From positions 41,540 to 58,962 of the forward strand of contig DCAA01000019.1 in the NCBI GenBank assembly GCA_002311345.1: a DNA stretch of 17,423 bases, in the 5' to 3' direction. Under the pieces are notes generated by a model that saw nothing but the letters and a program-made list of their open reading frames with translations, searched no databases and had not been told where the DNA came from. The stretch is from Planctomycetes bacterium UBA1146. Its GTDB lineage: Bacteria > Planctomycetota > UBA8108 > UBA1146. Positions 15,058 to 17,423 of the stretch are shown here, piece after piece (position 1 is the stretch's first letter; each line of letters opens with the position of its first letter). A program made the position numbers and the translations under genes.

Positions 15058-15348
15058 GTGGCGAGACCCTTGAGTCAAGACCAAGTTGATTTCTTGCATG
15101 CCATCGAGCAGTACAAGAAGAACAACGACAAACTGTTCCTTTCGTGGACGGAAGTGCTGAGCGTCGTCAAATCTCTGGGATACACCCGGACCGTGGCCAA
15201 ACGCAACTCGAGTGCGAGCACTGCCACCGCCAAGCCGACCGTCAACTCGACCGCCAAAACCCCCACCAAGAAGGCCAGCAGCACCACCAAGGCTAAGGCC
15301 AAGACCACCAGGACCAAGACGACGGCCACGACAAAGGTCACGTCCTAG
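15058..15348 (+). CDS. Small H1-like basic protein with Lys/Thr/Ala tail, probable nucleoid protein
   Basis: This is a 96-aa protein with GTG start at 15058, AGGAGG 5 nt upstream. Residues 1-47 form a small folded-looking domain (SQDQVDFLHAIEQYKKNN followed by LFLSWTEVLSVVKSLGY) with conserved-looking aromatic and Trp positions. Residues 48-96 are almost entirely Ser, Thr, Ala, Lys and Arg in KAKAKTTRTKTTATTK-like runs, the composition of histone H1 tails and bacterial H1-like proteins that bind DNA non-specifically. The tail is predicted disordered and strongly positive. DNA binding and nucleoid compaction are inferred. The gene lies 83 bp after parA and before the HU-family gene, and a long hairpin follows it. 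Confidence 0.85.
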   Translation: MARPLSQDQVDFLHAIEQYKKNNDKLFLSWTEVLSVVKSLGYTRTVAKRNSSASTATAKPTVNSTAKTPTKKASSTTKAKAKTTRTKTTATTKVTS

Positions 15349-15370
15349 TCCGTTCACCCCTGCACCCCGT

Positions 15371-15415
15371 GCCGGGAAGGACCGTCGGGAGAGTCCCCGA
15401 CTGGTCCTTCCCGGC
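15371..15415 (+). terminator. Long hairpin after the H1-like gene, probable terminator
   Basis: GCCGGGAAGGACC (15371-15383) pairs perfectly with 15403-15415. GTCGGG (15384-15389) pairs with 15396-15401, leaving one bulged T (15402) and a 6-nt loop. This makes about 19 bp of stem, very stable. It begins 22 nt past the stop codon. No T-run follows (tail TGTTCCC), so it may end transcripts by another route or protect 3' ends. Confidence 0.7.
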
Positions 15416-15632
15416 TGTTCCCATCTGGGCCTCCAGTGGGGTCTAAGCGACCAAACAAGGCAATTATCGGTAAGTCCTGTCCCCTGAAGGGGAAAGGGAG
15501 TATCTGGCGTTGCAGGCCGTGTCAGTAAGTGCTAATCTCGAATGTCACAACTCCAGTGGCCACCACGGTCTAGGAACGATTCCTGGATTTGCATAGAGGT
15601 GGCGGGTGTGCAGAGCGGAAGGAGAGCGCTCC
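15416..15632 (+). other. Leader region of the HU-family gene
   Basis: This gap of about 217 bp before the HU start holds several small structures. TCCCC-tgaa-GGGGA is at 15480-15493. CTCCAGTGG occurs twice exactly 120 bp apart (15431 and 15551). A nested pair follows: GCCACC (15559-15564) with GGTGGC (15598-15603) around AGGAA-cga-TTCCT (15572-15584). GGAG-agcg-CTCC at 15621-15632 includes part of the ribosome site. No gene is seen in it. Confidence 0.4.
15510..15538 (+). promoter_or_regulatory. Candidate promoter for the HU-family gene
   Basis: TTGCAG (15510-15515) and TAATCT (15533-15538) are 17 nt apart, and TG one base before the -10 gives an extended -10 (TGCTAATCT). Each hexamer matches consensus at only three positions, so the call rests mainly on spacing and location. 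Confidence 0.3.
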
Positions 15633-16073
15633 ATGATTACGATCACCAAGCGCGATCTCGTACAGCGGATTTCCGAGGATACCGGCGTCCAGCAGCAGAA
15701 GGCCAAGGAAGTGATCCAGGGCTTTCTCGATCAGATCATCCAGGAACTGGCGACTGGCAATCGCCTCGAGTTCCGTGATTTCGGCGTCTTCGAACCGAAG
15801 GCGAAAGCTCCACGTACCGCCCGCAACCCACGCACCGGCGAACGCATCCAGGTGCCGGAGAAGGTCACCGTCAAATTCAAGGCGGGCCGCATGATGAAGC
15901 AAAAGATGCAGCCTGCTGCCAAGGCGCCCAGTCCTGAGCCGAGCGCGCCGGCACCGACCAGTACCGCACCCGGTAATCCAGCACCTGGCAATCCAGCACC
16001 CGGTAATCCGGCTCCCAGTAACCCGCCACCGAGTTCGTCCGGGCCGGAGAATCCGAATCCGCCGGGATTCTAG
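15633..16073 (+). CDS. HU/IHF-family DNA-binding protein with proline-rich repeat tail
   Basis: This is a 146-aa protein. Residues 1-92 are a complete HU/IHF domain: TKRDLVQRISEDTGVQQQKA (5-24), VIQGFLDQIIQEL (27-39), RLEFRDFGVFEP (44-55), the DNA-intercalating arm RTARNPRTGERIQVP (61-75) with its Pro, and VTVKFKAGRMMK. HU proteins bend and compact DNA as dimers. Residues 93-146 are an added Pro/Ala/Asn tail, including four 5-residue repeats (APGNP x3, then APSNP). The tail has little charge, unlike the Lys-rich tails of other HU variants. The start is ATG 15633 with AAGGAG 8 nt upstream. The DegT gene begins directly after its stop. Confidence 0.92.
   Translation: MITITKRDLVQRISEDTGVQQQKAKEVIQGFLDQIIQELATGNRLEFRDFGVFEPKAKAPRTARNPRTGERIQVPEKVTVKFKAGRMMKQKMQPAAKAPSPEPSAPAPTSTAPGNPAPGNPAPGNPAPSNPPPSSSGPENPNPPGF
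15966..16025 (+). repeat. Four tandem 15-bp repeats in the HU tail
   Basis: Four units encode APGNP, APGNP, APGNP and APSNP in frame. Units differ at third-codon positions, so the protein repeat appears maintained while the DNA diverges. Confidence 0.85.
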
Positions 16074-17225
16074 GTGACGCCAGGGTCCGAATCTGGATCT
16101 TCGACCCCTTCCGCGCCGCAACCGCCGTGGCGTATCTCACTCTCATCTCCATCCATCGACAGTGATGACATCGCTGCCGTCCTGGCGGTGCTGGAAACGG
16201 CTCGCCTCGCCTCCGGCCCCGCTACCGAGCAACTCGAATCGCTCGCCAGCGAGACTTTGGATCGCCCATCGGTGCTGTGCAGTAGTGGCACCGCCGGCTT
16301 GATGCTGGCGTTGCGTGCTCTCGGTGTCACCGGTGGCGAGGTGATCACGCCGGCACTCGGTTTCATCGCCACCGCCCATGCCATCCGTGCGGTGGGGGCC
16401 ACGCCTCGCTTTTGCGATGTCGATCGGAACACTCTCTGCGTCGGCGTCGAGCAACTGGATGCCGCCTGGAGTCCCGAGGTCAGCGCCGTACTGCCGGTCG
16501 ATCTGCTCGGGGTTGCTGTACCCATCGAAGAGATCATGGCGCTGGCACATGGACGAGACGTCCCCGTCATCGAAGATGCGTGCGAGGCGCTCGGCTCATC
16601 GGCCGGAGGGATTCTTTGCGGAACCGGTGCCGATGCGGGCGTGTTCGGTTTCTACCCCAACAAGATCATCACGATGGGAGAAGGCGGCCTGGTCGCCTGT
16701 CGCGACGATAAACTGGCACAGAAGGTGCGCCAACTGGCCAACCAGGGCCGCACCGGTGCTGGCTTCTCCTTCGAAGGCGAGGGCTACAACTTCCGCATCA
16801 CCGAGATGCAGGCGGCCCTGGGAGCCAGCCAGTGGCAGCGCCTCGAGCAGTTCATCGCGGCACGTCAGCAGGTGGCCGGTCGCTACCAGCAAGGTCTCGC
16901 TGCCATCCCCGGTATCTGCGCTGCTCCTCATCGAAACAACGCCGAGGATCAACGCAGTTGGTTCGCCTTCGTCGTGTTGCTCGAAGACCCCACCTGGCGC
17001 GCTGCGCTGAGGGAATCCCTGACCCGGGCCGGCATAGAAACAGGTCTCTACTTCCCGTCGATCACCGATTTCAGCCCCTACGACCAGGCCCCCAGCGCGC
17101 CACTGCCGGTGACGCACGAGGTCTCGCCGCGGATGCTCGCCTTGCCGTTCCATTCCGCCCTGGGCCTCGATCAGGTCGATGAGGTGGTCGGAGTGATCGA
17201 TGAGGCGCTCGCTGAGATCCGTTAA
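16074..17225 (+). CDS. DegT/DnrJ/EryC1/StrS-family PLP aminotransferase
   Basis: This is a 383-aa protein of the sugar-aminotransferase fold. Landmarks are ISLSSPSIDSDDIAAVL (21-37), the GP(A)TEQLE entry motif (48-55), SSGTAGLMLALRALG (70-84), VITPALGFIATAHAI (90-104), VIEDACEALGS (166-176) and FGFYPNKIITMGEGG (191-205), with Lys197 as the PLP lysine. Such enzymes aminate nucleotide-linked keto sugars for surface polysaccharides; the exact substrate cannot be read. The usual PVHLYG motif is PVDLLG (141-146) here. The first 20 residues are a Pro/Ser-rich extension. GTG 16074 follows the HU stop with no gap (TAGGTG) and only a weak GGGA upstream, so translation may depend on HU. Confidence 0.88.
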   Translation: MTPGSESGSSTPSAPQPPWRISLSSPSIDSDDIAAVLAVLETARLASGPATEQLESLASETLDRPSVLCSSGTAGLMLALRALGVTGGEVITPALGFIATAHAIRAVGATPRFCDVDRNTLCVGVEQLDAAWSPEVSAVLPVDLLGVAVPIEEIMALAHGRDVPVIEDACEALGSSAGGILCGTGADAGVFGFYPNKIITMGEGGLVACRDDKLAQKVRQLANQGRTGAGFSFEGEGYNFRITEMQAALGASQWQRLEQFIAARQQVAGRYQQGLAAIPGICAAPHRNNAEDQRSWFAFVVLLEDPTWRAALRESLTRAGIETGLYFPSITDFSPYDQAPSAPLPVTHEVSPRMLALPFHSALGLDQVDEVVGVIDEALAEIR

Positions 17226-17300
17226 GGCGACAAGTTTTCGGGCTGCTCTTGTCCCGCAGCGAGGAAACCGCCATCCTGCTCCCAGGGGCAGGGGGGCAGT

Positions 17301-17374
17301 GGGTCCTTAGCTCAGCTGGTTAGAGCGACGGACTCATAATCCGTTGGTCGCAGGTTCGAGTCCTGCAGGACCCA
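17301..17374 (+). tRNA. tRNA with anticodon CAT (Ile2 or elongator Met)
   Basis: A complete cloverleaf is present. The acceptor is GGGTCCT/AGGACCC, the D-arm GCTC...GAGC, and the anticodon stem ACGGA/TCCGT with loop CTCATAA (CAT at 17335-17337). The variable loop is TGGTC and the T-arm GCAGG-TTCGAGT-CCTGC, with discriminator A. The 3' CCA is not encoded. The acceptor/T-arm pattern (CCTTAGCTCAG, TTGGTCGC, GCAGG) resembles tRNA-Ile2 of other bacteria, whose C34 becomes lysidine, more than initiator tRNA; elongator Met cannot be excluded. U36 and A37 fit t6A modification. The T-run 17378-17382 just downstream could end the transcript. Confidence 0.93.
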
Positions 17375-17423
17375 CACTTTTTACGCCACCATTTCAGGGT
17401 GCGGACATCCTCCGTCGACCGCA

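Noticed and set aside
15180..15348. Low-complexity Lys/Thr/Ala codons as a non-coding repeat
   Set aside because: The units are irregular, in frame with a domain that has a strong ribosome site, and end at a proper stop, so they are coding.
15542..15778. 78-codon open frame beginning in the HU leader
   Set aside because: It has no ribosome site and runs out of frame through the conserved HU domain, so it is not supported as a gene.

Overview
The window is a gene-dense bacterial chromosome segment with high GC, mostly short intergenic gaps, frequent GTG/TTG starts and several stop/start overlaps (ATGA, TTGA). Lipobox signal peptides and an LpxH-type phosphatase point to a diderm, Gram-negative cell. 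Two features lean toward Planctomycetota or a related lineage: a small H1-like protein with a Lys/Thr/Ala tail and a cysteine-motif lipoprotein. That placement is inference and could be wrong. No insertion sequence, prophage gene, CRISPR array or defence island is visible, and most genes are housekeeping.

Layout. The left edge (1-317, minus) is the start of a secreted protein cut by the window. A plus-strand operon follows (424-5586): tsaE, an 86-aa protein of unknown function, an 864-aa YhaN/Rad50-like ATPase with two membrane segments at its coiled-coil apex, an LpxH-type metallophosphatase, and a divergent miaA. It ends at a bidirectional terminator shared with a small minus-strand lipoprotein gene (5674-5901). 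A divergent promoter region then leads to lysS (6168-7697). Convergent to lysS are thiL and a CPA1 cation/proton antiporter, translationally coupled on the minus strand (7718-10320). An 18-bp perfect palindrome lies in the gap between the antiporter and a plus-strand pair: an unknown lipoprotein and a class-I aminotransferase (DapC/LL-DAP type). That pair meets a carboxymuconolactone-decarboxylase-family gene head-on, and the two share a CTAG stop.

The right third (13484-17225, plus) holds a lipoprotein with two CPxC motifs, an orphan ParA ATPase, the H1-like protein, a strong hairpin, an HU/IHF-family protein with an APGNP-repeat tail, and a DegT/DnrJ aminotransferase. A tRNA with anticodon CAT closes the window.

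How they may work together. TsaE (t6A37) and MiaA (i6A37) both serve tRNA position 37, and the CAT tRNA carries A37 after U36, so it is a formal t6A substrate. ParA, the H1-like protein and the tailed HU form a plausible nucleoid organisation/segregation group. The best candidates for undescribed biology are the membrane-tethered YhaN-like ATPase with its small partner and metallophosphatase neighbour, and the ParA/H1-like/HU cluster. Both are proposals from domain content and gene order, not demonstrated systems.
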